Positions 35,118-46,373 of a DNA stretch of 64,000 nucleotides are shown here, in pieces; the stretch's first letter is position 1, and every line of letters starts with the position of its first letter. The translations under genes and the position numbers were made by a program. The notes below the pieces were generated by a model. That model saw only the letters and a program-made list of their open reading frames with translations. It did not search any database and was not told where the DNA came from. The stretch spans positions 49,032,788 to 49,096,787 of the forward strand of contig OY986438.1 in NCBI GenBank assembly GCA_963920525.1, written 5' to 3'. The DNA is from Dichetophora obliterata (taxonomy: Eukaryota > Arthropoda > Insecta > Diptera > Sciomyzidae).

Positions 35118-36536
35118 GCTCACAGTGAAAATGGTCCACCTATGACGAAACACTTTGAAGCCTAAAAAATCTAGGAAATCAATATAAATAAGCAAGAAAT
35201 TAAGTTAATTCTGTTAGTTAATTTTATTCAAATAATAAATATAAAAAAATTCAATAATTCAATTACATTTAACATAAAAAAAAAAACAATAAGTAAAATA
35301 GGAGAAAAATTCATGTCACACTGAAAATGGTCCACTTTGGAAAATATTAAATAAAGGTCAGAAAAATCTATTCCTATAATTTTGTTGGATATCCTTTCTA
35401 ATGTTTAACTGACTTTATGCGATTTGGCATAGATTCAACTAGTTTTTTTGTGTATTCCGGAGTTATTTTATCCCACTCTTCTGAAAGGGCTTTTTTTCAA
35501 GTCATTTCTGTTTGAAATCTCATGTTTTCGTATTGCAACCTCCAGATTCTGCCAAAAATTTTTAATAATATTTAAATTTGGTGATTGTGGTGGTGTTTTG
35601 ATTACTTTGGGGCAATGATACAGTAGCCATTCTTTTACAATGCCAGCTGTATGATTCGGATGATTATCTTGATAGAATTTATAGGTGTCCCTTTATGCGG
35701 AGTTTTTCAGCACTTTGTATGAGAATGTTTTTTAAAATATTTAAATATTGAAATCTGTCCATAACTCCTTCAACAAAGTGTAGTTTAACAACACCATCAG
35801 GAGAACAAGCACCCCAGACCATCACGTTGCCGCTACCATGTTTGACAGTTGGTCGCAAATGCTTAGGGTCCATCTGCTGATTGGGTTTTCTCCATAAGTT
35901 TACACCGCCATCTGACCCAAAAATATTATATTTGCTCTCATCCATTTAATTCGTCTCTTCGAAGAACTCTCCGAATTGTCTCGACATTACAATTTATTTT
36001 AAAGTGTTTCTCAACCATATCCCGTAGTTTCGGTGCACTCAGCCTTGGATTTACCTTGATTTGGTTGACAATCCACCTCTTTTGACGTTCGCTGAATAGC
36101 TTTGGTGAATAGCTTTGGTTCGGTGAATGATATTTTCAACTGTTGTACTGGCTCTATTAACAATTGCTCTATTTGGTTCGATTTCTCTTTGATTTTTTTC
36201 ATTTTTATAGTGTTCAATAATTAAATTTCGCAATTCAAGCGTAGTATGGCAGCCCATCTCGAAATTTTGAATTAGACTACTAAAGAAATCGACTCAAGCG
36301 TGCTATTTCAATGCTCTTCGTTAGTGGACCATTTTCACTGTGTGATTTTTTGTCGTATTTTATTTAATTACTGTTTTTGTTGAAAAGATTATTGAACAAA
36401 TGCATTTTTTAAAATTTATTATTTGAATAACATTAACTAACAGAAATATCTAAATTTCTTGGGTATTTATTTTGATTTCCTAGATTTTTTAGGCTTTAAA
36501 ATGTTTCGTCATAGGTGGACCATTTTCACTGTGAGC
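35118..36536 (-). mobile_element. Tc1-like element with IR/DR ends
   Basis: The outer ends GCTCACAGTGAAAATGG (35118) and CCATTTTCACTGTGAGC (to 36536) are inverted. Inner copies of the same core lie at 35319-35338 and about 36325-36345, giving the two-repeat IR/DR architecture with arms of about 220 bases. A TA dinucleotide precedes the left end; the right flank is CA. At 1419 bases it is the usual Tc1 size. Confidence 0.88.
35470..36257 (-). pseudogene. Tc1-like transposase, inactivated
   Basis: The minus-strand coding track starts MGCHTTLELRNLIIEHY (paired helix-turn-helix) at 36257 and continues with shifts to DESKYNIFGSDGG near 35944 (first catalytic D), then HLRPTVKHGSGNVMVWGACS and VVKLHFVEGVMDRFQYLNIL. 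An extra G near 35685 breaks the frame. After it comes YQDNHPNHTAGIVKEW with the second D, and SPNLNIIKNFW, where the third catalytic residue is lysine (codon at 35561-35563) instead of glutamate. The second D and this residue are 34 apart, the DD34E spacing. Cut-and-paste transposase; this copy has stops, shifts and a missing catalytic acid. Confidence 0.88.
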
Positions 36537-36544
36537 CACATCGA

Positions 36545-37325
36545 AGTTAAAATACCCCCATGGCCGTATTTTAGTCTATTTGAAATCTTGAATATTGTAT
36601 TATTTTGGTGACGTCACTTTTATAGGGCGTGGGTTTTATCCAAATATTACATTTAAACAATGTTTAATCGACAAAAATTTTTAAAATATACATTTGAAAC
36701 TCAGAGACCTTTTTATTTACTAAAGCTTATGTTCACAATATTAGCCTTAAATATTAATTTTTTTGAAATTAATAAAGGTTTTACTATTATAATGACGTCT
36801 CTTTATATGGGAGATGGGCGGAATTTTCATTTTTTTTTTTTTGAGAAAACTCATAACATTGAGTGCATAGTTAAGATTTTAACTTATTTGCAAAATTTGA
36901 AAATTTTTGTTGAATTTTTGTGATTTTACTGATTTTATAAAGTCATTTTGTATGGGAGGTAGGCTTGGATTACGTAGAACACATTAGGGGAAGAAGTTTA
37001 TTTGCAAAATTTGTCATTAGATGAATTTTTGTGGAATTTAAAGAGATTTTATCGTTTTGGTAAAGTCAATTTGTATGGGTGGTAGGCGTGGTTTTCATTC
37101 GACTTGGCTCATTTTCAAACTTAATCTGTATTTTTTAATATAAAAATTATATACTGAATTTCGTTACGATAGATCTAAAATTGCAGCTGTTATCGTGACC
37201 ACAGACGGACATAGGGACTCATAAATCAACTCAGGAGGTGAAGCTAATCAAGAAAAGATATACTTTTCTATACCTACCACGCCTTCTTCTGTGTGTTACA
37301 AACGGAGTGACAACATCCTAGAAAT
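36545..37325 (+). repeat. dispersed repeat with TATGGGAGGTAGGCGTGG motif
   Basis: Repeated 'tttgtatgggaggtaggc' and 'tttgtatgggtggtaggcg' units (36947, 37068), a 'cacagacggacatag' word (37200) and 'cttcttctgtgtgttacaaac' (37285-37305) match the style of a well-known fly repeat that often ends next to TEs. Its class is not clear to me. Confidence 0.5.
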
Positions 37326-37329
37326 AGGA

Positions 37330-37880
37330 TGCAGATGTAAAATAAGATATAGATAAAATACAGGCAAGAAAAGGAGAATAGAGAAAGTTAAGAGAAGTAT
37401 TCAAAAATAAAATGTTTAAATTTATTATGATTGGAAACACTTTTAATATTGCAAGGCAATGAACTGCACGATCTTATGCCACTGACGAAAAACAATCTAC
37501 TGGAGCTACCAAAATTATATCTAAGGATCATTAGGTTCACGTTTCTGCTCGACCTACAGAACTCTATCTTCTCAAAAAGGTATGAAGGTTTTGTGTGTTA
37601 ATGATCCGGTGTATAAAAATGCTATGTCTATCTTCAAGGTACCTTTATATTATGGCCTTTAAATCAAGTAAATTGTTACTGTGGACAAATATATGATCAA
37701 ACCTTTCTAAGCCATATAAATATCGAGCTGCATTGTTGAAGGCGACTAAAAGCTTGTGCAACGACCGAGAATCGATTTTCATCAACAGTTGCAATATCAG
37801 TTTTTTCCTATTTTCTTGAGGCACAAAGCTTGATGTCATCCGCAAATTTCGAAAAACATAGTAAACTTTTTTATGCAAGA
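37330..37880 (-). pseudogene. jockey-like LINE 3' end, minus strand
   Basis: The minus strand gives VYYVFRNLRMTSSFVPQENR and KKLILQLLMKIDSRSLHKLL, then FNNAARYLYGLERFDHIF at 37878-37650. A broken continuation below that matches the CRSSR...NLM end of the same protein family. These residues align by eye with the thumb region of the 29-31 kb LINE (YFVLRNL, FNNAARYIYGLKKFDHI), so both are copies of one family. The copy is 5'-truncated. It lacks the palm domain. Confidence 0.75.
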
Positions 37881-37984
37881 ATTGATTTGAACACAGCAGG
37901 ATAGAGATGAGTTTATTTGAAATCCAAAATTAGTGTTAAGAAGAACTAGAGGCAGGTCTTCATTGCTAATGGTTCTTTTTTTTA

Positions 37985-38315
37985 AAGTGACAACACATAA
38001 GATTTCCCATATAGCCGAATTTGATTCAAAGATTTTCTTGCTTATGATTAAAGAATGGCTTTTTGTGCAACTGTAAGTAAGTGCTACTCATTCACCCTGA
38101 CTTAAGCCCAATCAAGCATTCGTGGGCCCATTTGAAAAAAAACTAAGAGAAAAAACCGTACAAAAAATAAAAGAGCTTAATGTTGTACTACAAAGCATAT
38201 GGACGCCAATCAAATTAATTCGGAAGCGATATATAAGCTCTGTTGAAAATATAATACAGTTCTTTCAGCGAAGCCACAAAGATTTTTTTTGACAAAGATT
38301 GTGTTCATTTTTGAA
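37985..38315 (+). pseudogene. second Tc1-like transposase fragment
   Basis: On the plus strand broken frames give SDNT, HKISHIAEFDSKIFLLMIKEW (second catalytic D region), then HPDLSPIKHSWAHLKK (38091-38140). A shift follows, then KLREKTVQKIKELNVVLQSI and RYISSVENIIQFFQRSHKD. The motif that should be SPDLNPIEHLW has lysine for the glutamate (AAG at 38114-38116). This is the C-terminal third of a Tc1-type transposase of a different subfamily from the 35 kb element. No inverted ends remain around it. Confidence 0.7.
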
Positions 38316-40090
38316 CGATTACAGTAAAGGGTTTCTGTTATGTAAAGTTCACAAACGTCAAGGCAGTTGGTCGAATTTCGACCGCAGGCGATTCTAGTAT
38401 GATATTAAGAGAAAAGGCCGTCGCGTATAATTCTAATGACTCGGTCCTAAAACCCAAATTAATCGTTAGAATTATACAAAAGCAATGCCAGCTGACCAAA
38501 AACTACCATATATACCCGCTGTTTCTATATATTCGTAACTTTGACGCACTTCAATTCTGTAATACTTTGTTATTAAAGTGTTTCCTTAAGTTTTACTCAA
38601 GGTTTTTACCATTTATTAGATTTATACTTAACTAAAAAACGAAAATCTTTCAACTTTTTAACTCAAATATAATCATGGTATGTGGCGGTGCGTGTCATGC
38701 ACGTTCATATCGAGCAGAGCAGTTATTTTAAATATTCCGTTCAACCACATAACATATACAAAATCTACAAAGCACGCATGTTTGCGTGCACATTTTTTTC
38801 TGTGTACGTATGAGTGAGTGTGTGCATATATATGTACCTTAAGGTTTTTGCATAACTTATACTTATAGTTTTCCTTTCGTCCTTCGTTGCTGTTGCAGGA
38901 TTTAATTAAACTTTCATACCACGATTAAAGTAAAACTAGGCTAAAACTTGATTGTTCACTTGGGCTGGTGATTCAAATGATGTTTTATTGTACACTAGAT
39001 ATGCATAAATGTACACAGGTAGGTTCTTAATGAACAAGAAAAAGATAAAGTTCAAAGAGAAACCGACAAAAATAATTTTATTTTCGGTTTTAGAATAGAA
39101 TAGAATGAATGCAACAAAGTTCAAAGAGAATTGCAGTTTAATTAAAATCAAATGTGGGTTATTTATTGTATAATTTAAATTACCTTCCAAAAAATTTCAT
39201 TACGATTTTAATTAAGTCAAAACTAACCTCTGCTCTCACTTAAATAACTAATTAGATCACTGAAGCTGTCAACTCTAAAGCCAAGTATTTTGCCAAGTTG
39301 TGTGCTTGTTTGTTTAAAAGTTTACGTGTGTGTGGTTACGGTGAATTAACCCGTGAGAGCCAGCACCTTGAATGCCACCGAACAATAATGATTAAGAAAA
39401 GGAATAAGCTAATGTGGCAAATAGGATGCATGCGGTCGCACTCACACACTCTAACGATTTTTGACAACAAAGTTCCAAGTAAAGTTTAAAACGCACGTGG
39501 TTGCCAGCTTTAAAGCCATTTTGGTGCTTATAACCTATTCGTCTCTAAGGCGCAGCAGTGGGATGCATAACTTTACATACGAGTACCATCATTAGTCGGA
39601 ACATATGATAAACATTTCTTCACCTCCCATCCATTCTACCACATCTTGACTAACAGAGCCATTTAATTCCTGGCTATCCATTGTAAGCCACAAATGTTGA
39701 TGTCAGTGTTTAGACGATTTGTGATTCCTCTGTTGGTACTCAGTTGGCACTCGGTTTGTCCACCGCATGTCATTTGGTTCCCCATCTTATGTCATTTTTG
39801 CTTACATCATACACAGATCTCATTATTTGGCAGGCATTTGGGAATTTTACAATTTTTGTCAAGAGTTAAGTAATTTACATGTGTGTAACAACAATAATAT
39901 TGTGTATGGGGGAGTATTTTTTATTGTTGTTCTCAGCTCATGGGCGTAGCAAGGGAAGGGACTCAACAGGCCTTGTGGTATCTCCGTTATGTGTTTATGT
40001 GATTTACTTTTTAGTGAACTGAATCATATCATAATTTTATTAAAGCATTTTAATGTGTTCGAATTGTTTTATTGTTCACCTCTGCATATA
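38316..40090. other. intergenic or intronic spacer
   Basis: Contains a GT-rich run (38795-38835) and scattered short frames. Its base composition is less AT-rich than its neighbours (39300-39500), but no coding or repeat signature is clear. Confidence 0.35.
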
Positions 40091-40264
40091 GGGGTCGTCC
40101 ATAAACTACGTTACCAATTTAGGAGGGGGGAGGGGTTTTGAAATGCACTACGATAAGTAACGGTAGGGGGGGGAGGTGTTTAGATATTGTAACGTTACCA
40201 AAAATTAAAAAAATCGACGAAAAACCTCTAATTAATAACACAATCATTTCAAAAATTTCTAACC

Positions 40265-40859
40265 TTACATGTTTATGTTTGATCGTCTAAATTGATGGTT
40301 AACTTTTGTTTCAACGATTTCTTCCACCGCCTTTTCCCTCGACACAGGAACCTTTTGGTATTCCTTCACCATCTCAGCACACGTCTGAAAAATTTGGGTC
40401 TTTGCTTTTGCGACAGGCTTTGACGTTAAGGCCTGAATGTTCTTGATCAAAGGAGATACCGTATGACATGTACTGTCCTTCTCAGAAAGAAGAAATCGGT
40501 TCAAGGTCGTGTCCTACCTGCGGCTTGTATTTTGTTTTTAAAACTTCTATGAATTGTCATTAGTTTGTATTACATCGTTTACAATAAATCGGAATAAAAC
40601 ATACTATTTAAATAAATCAATTTTCAGAAAGCTTTTACACAAAAACACAGAACTTGGTGCAGAACTCTGTCAAAGACCAGGTGAATTTCTTTGCGTTAGA
40701 AATGAGGATTCACCTGAAAGGGTCGACATAGAATCCGATGAAAAATTCTATTTTGAAGAATCCTCAACAAAGCTACCAGCTTCTTCTATCCCAGTGATTG
40801 AGAGCATCGAATCTTGGATCGCAGATGGAATAGCTTTTACAGATGATATTAATTATTGA
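40265..40859. other. two unrecognised ORFs inside the outer element
   Basis: A minus-strand frame (40504-40265) begins MNRFLLSEKDSTCHTVSPLI and a plus-strand frame (40554-40859) ends ESSTKLPASSIPVIESIESW. Both are charged and have ordinary codon variety, unlike most random frames nearby. I recognise neither. They may be remains of the outer element's own protein or of a host sequence it captured. Confidence 0.35.
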
Positions 40860-40944
40860 TTTTTTTCCAATTGTTCCTTTAACGTTTCTAGTCATACTAG
40901 TCACTAATACTAGTGAAAATTGTCAGAGGTAGTCAAAAAATATA

Positions 40945-42794
40945 ACACAGGACAACACTGATTCTGCGGCATGGGATTTGGTAGTCAATTTTAGTATATA
41001 CATTGATAAAGATCTTAGCCTATTATTTAGATTATTTGAATTGATTCCGGTTCTCGCGATAAACCGCTATTTTAAAAATTAAGGATGTTTCATCTCAGAT
41101 TTAAACATAACTCCAAAACAGTAAGTCTGATTTGGTTAAATAAAAAATTCGAAAATCCGCAGCTAAATTGCCTCTAAGTCACATATACAATGTTTTTTGA
41201 TTATCTGAATAGTTTCGGAAATATTTAGAAAGTTCTTCTGAAAAAAAAATTTTTTATGCAAAATTTTAACTTTTTTATTATTTTATAATTCATAAAAATT
41301 CAAATATGTCAAAATAGCTCTTTTTTTGATATTAAGTTATAAACACACATATGTTACAAAGAAAATAAGCCATATTTCATTAAAATCTATTGGCGTGTTT
41401 TGCCTAAATTCTAATTTAATGATGTTATTTCATTTTGATAAAAAACTGCTAAATAAATACACAGGGGAAAATTCCAGATCTAAAGCTATCCAAAAAATCA
41501 GCGGAGCTTCTAGCATCAAGACTTAAAAAAAAACGTTGTCTTCAGCCTGGCGTATGAGTTAAAACTTACCGGACTATAAAACGAGATATTCTTCGATACT
41601 TTGCAAGGGAGGAGAAAATCGTATACTGTTATAATATTCCTGGACTTTTAAATGCAATGGGTCTTCATAGATAGCTCAAAAATAAGTTTAAAATGTGTGT
41701 TACTTCAAATTAGCTTCAATTCCGATAGCACATTCAACAAAACTTAAAGAATAATACAAAAGTATCAAACTTATTTTAGAGAAAATTGTGTATGTTCAAC
41801 ACCAGTGTGTTGATTTGAAAATGGTTCACTTTTTATTGGATCAGCAAGGTAGCTACACTAAATATCCATGTTTTCTTTGTCTATGGGACAGTCGTGCGAA
41901 AAATAAGCACTACACTAGGAAAGTTTGGCCATCCAGAACAAATATGACTGTAGACATAAATAAAATCGTTCAAATCCATTAATAAGTCGAGAAAAAAATA
42001 ATTTTGCCACCACTTCATATAAAACTTAAACTAAAGAAACAGTATGTAAAAGCATTGGGTAAGATTGGCGAGTGCTACATATATATTTGCCAAACATTTC
42101 CTGGCCAAAGCTCGGAAAAATTAAAAGCAGGCATCTTTCACAAAGCACATTACTAAGGTCGAATTAGAAGCATGGATAAATTTTTTATCAGCAGTCAAAA
42201 ACTTTTTGAGGAATCATAAAGCTGCAGAGTATTCTGAAATAGTTTCTAAAATGCTTTTAAATTAATGGATTTATATTTTAAATGGATTTGAAATAAATAA
42301 GCGCAACCAAAATACAAAAGAAAATCCAATAGGAAATGATGGATTTTAATGAAATATGGCTTATTTTCTTCGTAACAAATGTGTGCTTATAACTTAATAT
42401 CAAACAAGAGCTATTTTGACGTTTTTGATTTTTTATGAACTATGAAATAACAAAAAAGTTTAAATTTTGCATAAAAAATTTTTTTTTTCAGAAGAACTTT
42501 CTGAATATTTCCGAAACTATTCAGCTAAACAAAAAACATTGTAGATGTAACTTGGAGGCAATTTAGCTGCGGATGTTTGGATATTTTATTTTACCAAATC
42601 AGACTAATTGTTCTGGAGTTATGTTAAAATCTGTGATGAAACCTCCTTAATTTTTAAAATAGCGGCTTATCGCGAGAACCAGAGTCAATTCAAACAATGT
42701 AAATTCTAGGATTAAAACTTCATTATACCATGTATCTTAATTGGCTCCAAAAACTTATGCCGCAGAAAAAAATTTCTTTTTTGTTCCCCTGTGT
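40945..42794 (+). mobile_element. nested element with ~440-base inverted repeats
   Basis: ACACAGGACAACA at 40945 and the mirror CCCCTGTGT ending at 42794 bound inverted arms that stay similar for about 440 bases: 'ttctgcggcat', 'ggttctcgcgataa', 'ccgctattttaaaaattaag', 'gcagctaaattgcct', 'tagtttcggaaatatt', and 'aagccatatttcattaaaat' are all mirrored. The central 950 bases encode the protein remnant described separately. The flanks show no certain target duplication. Confidence 0.8.
41460..42200 (+). pseudogene. transposon-associated protein remnant (family B)
   Basis: Fragments in order: CLQPGV, then ILRYFAREEKIVYCYNIPGL with LNAMGL (41581-41665), VDLKMVHFLLDQQGSYTKYP (41809-41868), CFLCLWDSRAKNKHYTRKVW (41869-41928), LPPLHIKLKLKKQYVKALG (about 42003-42059), GECYIYICQTFPGQSSEKL and KAGIF (42071-42135). 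This sequence type, with its CFLCLWDSR zinc-knuckle-like motif and LPPLHIKLGLMKQFVKAL core, is common as an uncharacterised transposon-linked protein in insects. I know it by pattern only. Stops and shifts separate the blocks, and both the N-terminus and the C-terminal third are missing, so this is a deletion derivative kept between long inverted repeats. Confidence 0.75.
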
Positions 42795-43240
42795 AATCAT
42801 TCGAAACGAATTAATTTGATATGTCACGTTACTTTATGGGGGGGGAGGGGTTTTGAAAAGCACTACGAAAAGTAACGCAGGGGGAGGAGGGGGTAAAAAA
42901 ACCGGAAAATCAGTAACGTAGTTTATGGACGACCCCATATCTTACCTATGTGGGTGAAATAGTTTCACGGCAAATTAAAAAATTTTTTTTCATGCGGCCA
43001 ACACAAACAACACTATGTACAAATCATTTGTACATTCTACGAATAGCCTCTGTTTGTATTTCTACAAAGATTTTATTCGTTATTTTATCCTAAATATTTT
43101 TTGGGTGTACGAATTCTCCTTTATGTCTTCAGTCGACTAAAAACGGGTGCCTCAAAATAGTTATTTTAGTTTTAATAAAAAGAGAAAGAGTCGGCCGGAG
43201 CCGTATCATGTGAATATGGTGGTTGAACCTCAAACACTGC

Positions 43241-43562
43241 CATGGTATAATTATTTGACAAGGTAGCCGTGACAGTTTTTTGGCGATTGGTAGTTGTCAA
43301 AAACAGCTAAAGGAGTTGTAGTTTGCTGCTGTTGACTAGATATGTTCTTATTTTTAATTTTTCTTTGATTCATTAAATTTGTTCGCGAAGTTTATTGGAA
43401 TGTTTTTAGTTTGCTGCGATTGACTGGCTATGATAAAGTCGTTGCTTATTTTTTCACATTTCTTTGATTAATTGCATGAACAGCTAATTTTGACAACTAC
43501 CCATCGCCGCTCGTGAGAAAAAGCTAGTCTACGCTACTACCTTGTCAAATAATTATACCATA
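43241..43562. mobile_element. 322-base MITE with 9-base target duplication
   Basis: ATGGTATAATTATTTGACAA at the left is mirrored at the right over 25 bases. AAACACTGC stands on both sides (43232-43240, 43563-43571). An inner pair 'ggtagttgtcaaaa' / 'ttttgacaactacc' is also inverted. A duplication of 8-9 bases fits hAT, P or Mutator-like mechanisms. Confidence 0.88.
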
Positions 43563-43571
43563 AAACACTGC

Positions 43572-44790
43572 ATAACGCTCAGATAATCTATTTATAAATA
43601 GGCGCAGGTGTTAAGAACCATTTTCCCCTCGTGTTTCTTAACCAATTTTAACAAATTTTTAAAATTAATTAGAGTTGGGAGATAAAGTGCACCGAATATT
43701 TTTTTATAAAAATTCACCTTCTTTAAACAGATGAGATGATGTATATTACGTATTGTGGATTCATATATACGACGAAGATCGACAAAAAGAAGATAAAAAA
43801 CGTTCAACTCTGTTTCGTTCTCAGATGAGCGTAGAAAGAGAAGAAAAACCAACTCTATTTCTATTTTCAGTTTACCGCTCACATTGCGTACTCTTCTGAC
43901 TGAGATAACTAGTGGCTAATTCAAGAGAAAAATAAAAGTGATGCCAAATTTTAATTAAAAATTTATGTTTTTGACATTAATTTCTTATCAACATAGGTAT
44001 ATATGTATATGAAAAGGTCGAATGTAGATCACTGTTGAACTCTAGTATTCTTTATTTACCGACTGACCTTCTTGTAAGAATTTTGACAGTTCCTATAAGA
44101 CAGCTTTTCAAATTATCAATTCCCGGTACTATCATGACACCGTGTAAAACATAAGTTTTCTTTATAGTAGAGAGACTGTATCTTTCGTTTTTGGTCTGTT
44201 CCAGAATACGTTTATTATTTCTTTCTACACAAGTGGCTTAAAAGACTAGCTTTAGAACTTAATACTTATAACCCAAACGTAGTAAGTTCGAGTCCCACTG
44301 GTTTCGGTATTTTTTCTTTTTTTATAATAATTAAACAAAAGTAAATTTCCGATGTCAAAATAACAATTAATTTAAATATTTGACGTCGATTGAATTATAA
44401 TACGTTTCGATGTCGCCATATACCTATATACAATACGGTATTTACTAGAAAAAAATCCAAGAATTAAGGCTGTGTCATCATGAGGAATTTAATTATATTT
44501 AAGAGAATTTAATAGAGTCTGTTATAAAAAAAGACTGAATTGAACCTGTTTTGAGATTTGGAAATACAGTGTGTTCAAAATAAAAAAAAAAAACCAAACC
44601 ATAAAAATAAGATCAAACCAGAATAAGACCCATATTCAGAAATATTTAAGAACAGTGCAAGTAGTGATGAAAGGATTCCCATTGTATTCGTTAAAAATTA
44701 TCGATACGTCAAGTATAGAAACACATGTTCGAAAAAAATAGAAAAAAATTATAATGGTAGCATGCTAACTTGTCATTCAGTAAGCGATTC
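43572..44790. other. spacer with one tRNA-like remnant
   Basis: At 44232-44300 'agtggcttaaaagactag' with 'gttcgagtccc' looks like a decayed tRNA A/B box pair. A minus-strand frame at 43592-43882 has no recognised domain. Confidence 0.35.
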
Positions 44791-44929
44791 ATTACGTAAG
44801 TTTTGTCATCCAAGAAGTGTTGACATCTGAAGTGTGGATTTAGTGATCGGAAAATTGTGAAATCATATACAAATGTGAAGAGGTCAACATTGTTTTCTTG
44901 AACAAAGAAATGTAATAAGGAGATTTTTG

Positions 44930-45571
44930 TGTAAAGAAAATGCCTTTAACTGAATAAGAAAGCAGCTTAGTGTATGATCACAAATGCAAACAATTGGTCA
45001 CCACAAACCAAAAGCTGGGATAGACGTCAGAAGACTAGTGAAAGGCAGGATAAAATCTGTGTCGATAAGCAAAATAAACTTAGTCAGAACTAAGTTATTA
45101 ATACAGCTATGTTTTACGTATAAAGCACTATAAGCACACGTAATCTTGAGTTTCTAGCATGATCTTAACCAAAGTTATGACACAAAAACAAAAGTTTGAA
45201 AACTGTAAAGCAATATTTCCCGATACTTTGTTATCAGGCATTTGATTATTGACACAGAAACACGCAGAATTCAACGCAGATTAGAAGTATGTAAAACCTG
45301 ATTGCAGTTAATTTAAATGCTCAACCTCCAAAAAAAGTACCTCTGTTGAAAGCTGTACATTAATAACGGAGGCTTGAGTTCCCTCGAAAGTTTATAAATA
45401 ATCCTGACATCATTTGGTATAATATTTTATGGTCTTATAGAGATGAGTTAAAATTAGTTAAATTCGATGCCTTTAAAGAAAAACAACACGTAAGACGAAC
45501 TTCTAACCAAAATTTCATGTAAATTTCATAACAAAGGTAATGAAGTACAGTTGTCTCAGATTACTGCTGTG
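44930..45571 (+). pseudogene. third Tc1-like transposase, N-terminal to first catalytic region
   Basis: Broken frames in order: KMPLTE near 44938, GHHKPKAGIDVRRLVKGRIK (linker after the DNA-binding domain, about 45000-45055), ETRRIQRRLEVCK (about 45260), then PKKVPLLKAVH, RRLEFPRKFINNPDIIWYNI and LWSYRDELKLVKFDAF (45320-45480). The last is the LWSDE segment with the first catalytic aspartate position. EKQHVRRTSNQNF follows. It stops at the CACGCAGAG transposon and resumes at 46940. Many stops make it dead. Confidence 0.7.
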
Positions 45572-45829
45572 CGCACGCAGAGAAAAAACATAGTTGCAAC
45601 AACCATGTTTTAAGAGGATCATAGTATGATTCGGATTATGATTGTTGCTAACATGTTCTTAAACATATAATATTTTCATATAAGAAAAGGAGCTTTTTTG
45701 TAGGAACCAAAATATTATTGAAACAATCATTATTCTCTTATTGGATCAAAAATAGAACGATTGCAACAACTATATTATGAAACTATTTTTAGGATCCAGA
45801 ATTTTATTGAAAAAATCATTTTTATTTTT

Positions 45830-46040
45830 TTCTATTTTCATGCACTCCAATTTCCACAGATATCTCCAGAGATTTACCATTGACTATGCTGAACAGAAAT
45901 ATTAATTCAATTGGAAAATCTTTTTGATACAATTTTATGTCCGAGCTGGGGTTTGAACCGCGGTTTTCCCGCTTACGAGCCACATTCACTACCAGTAAGC
46001 AACAGCCGCTACTACCGCTCGCCTGACAAACGCCATTCAT
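45830..46040 (-). mobile_element. SINE-like insert with tRNA head
   Basis: On the minus strand 'gcggctgttgcttactggta' (A-box region) and 'ggttcaaaccccagctcgg' (B-box region) lie 40 bases apart, followed by a body with 'tttctgttcagcatag' and 'caatggtaaatctc'. That body resembles the SINE at 26541-26884. The same insert is present in copy B at the same place. Confidence 0.7.
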
Positions 46041-46115
46041 AAACATGGTACATTAAGTGCATTGTCACAAAAATAGCAATATTTGTGATAAACAAAATAT
46101 GGTCAGGATTGCGAA

Positions 46116-46373
46116 CATTGGCGTCGGAAGCGGGGGGAAAGGGGGGCAGTTGCCCCCCACTTTTTTAGCTAGATAAACAATTTAAAAGGAAAAGTTATTC
46201 AAAATATCAGTTTTTTTACAACGATAATATTTTTGTATTATATATTTTCCTCTTCTTTCTCTCTTCTTCATGTTTCATGTGAAGAAATTTTGGTGAACTT
46301 TTTTTGCACCACCATTTGTACTGCCCCCCCATTTGTACTGCCCCCCCAGATGAAATTCGCTTCCGACGCGATT
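46116..46373. mobile_element. 258-base MITE with GATTGCGAA duplication
   Basis: Ends containing GCGTCGGAAGCG are inverted. GATTGCGAA flanks both sides (46107-46115, 46374-46382), and copy B lacks this insert and has a single 'aattgcgaa'. The interior shows GGGGGG / CCCCCC runs near both ends. The empty site in copy B dates this insertion after the two copies separated. Confidence 0.92.

Larger units (their letters stand above)
40091..42936. mobile_element. 2.85 kb GGGGTCGTCC-ended element
   Basis: GGGGTCGTCCATAAACTACG at 40091 is mirrored at 42936 over 24 bases. ATA lies on both sides (40088-40090, 42937-42939). Just inside, a G-rich segment ('gaggggttttgaaa', 'gcactacga', 'agtaacg') occurs at both ends in direct, not inverted, orientation. 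This ending is widespread in animal genomes; I do not assign a superfamily. The interior holds two weak ORFs and a complete nested element. Confidence 0.75.

Noticed and set aside
24952..42200. Joining the 25-31 kb gene and the 41.5-42.2 kb gene as one transposon protein
   Set aside because: They belong to two different protein types: one has FDT and CRHH motifs, the other CFLCLWDSR and LPPLHIKL.
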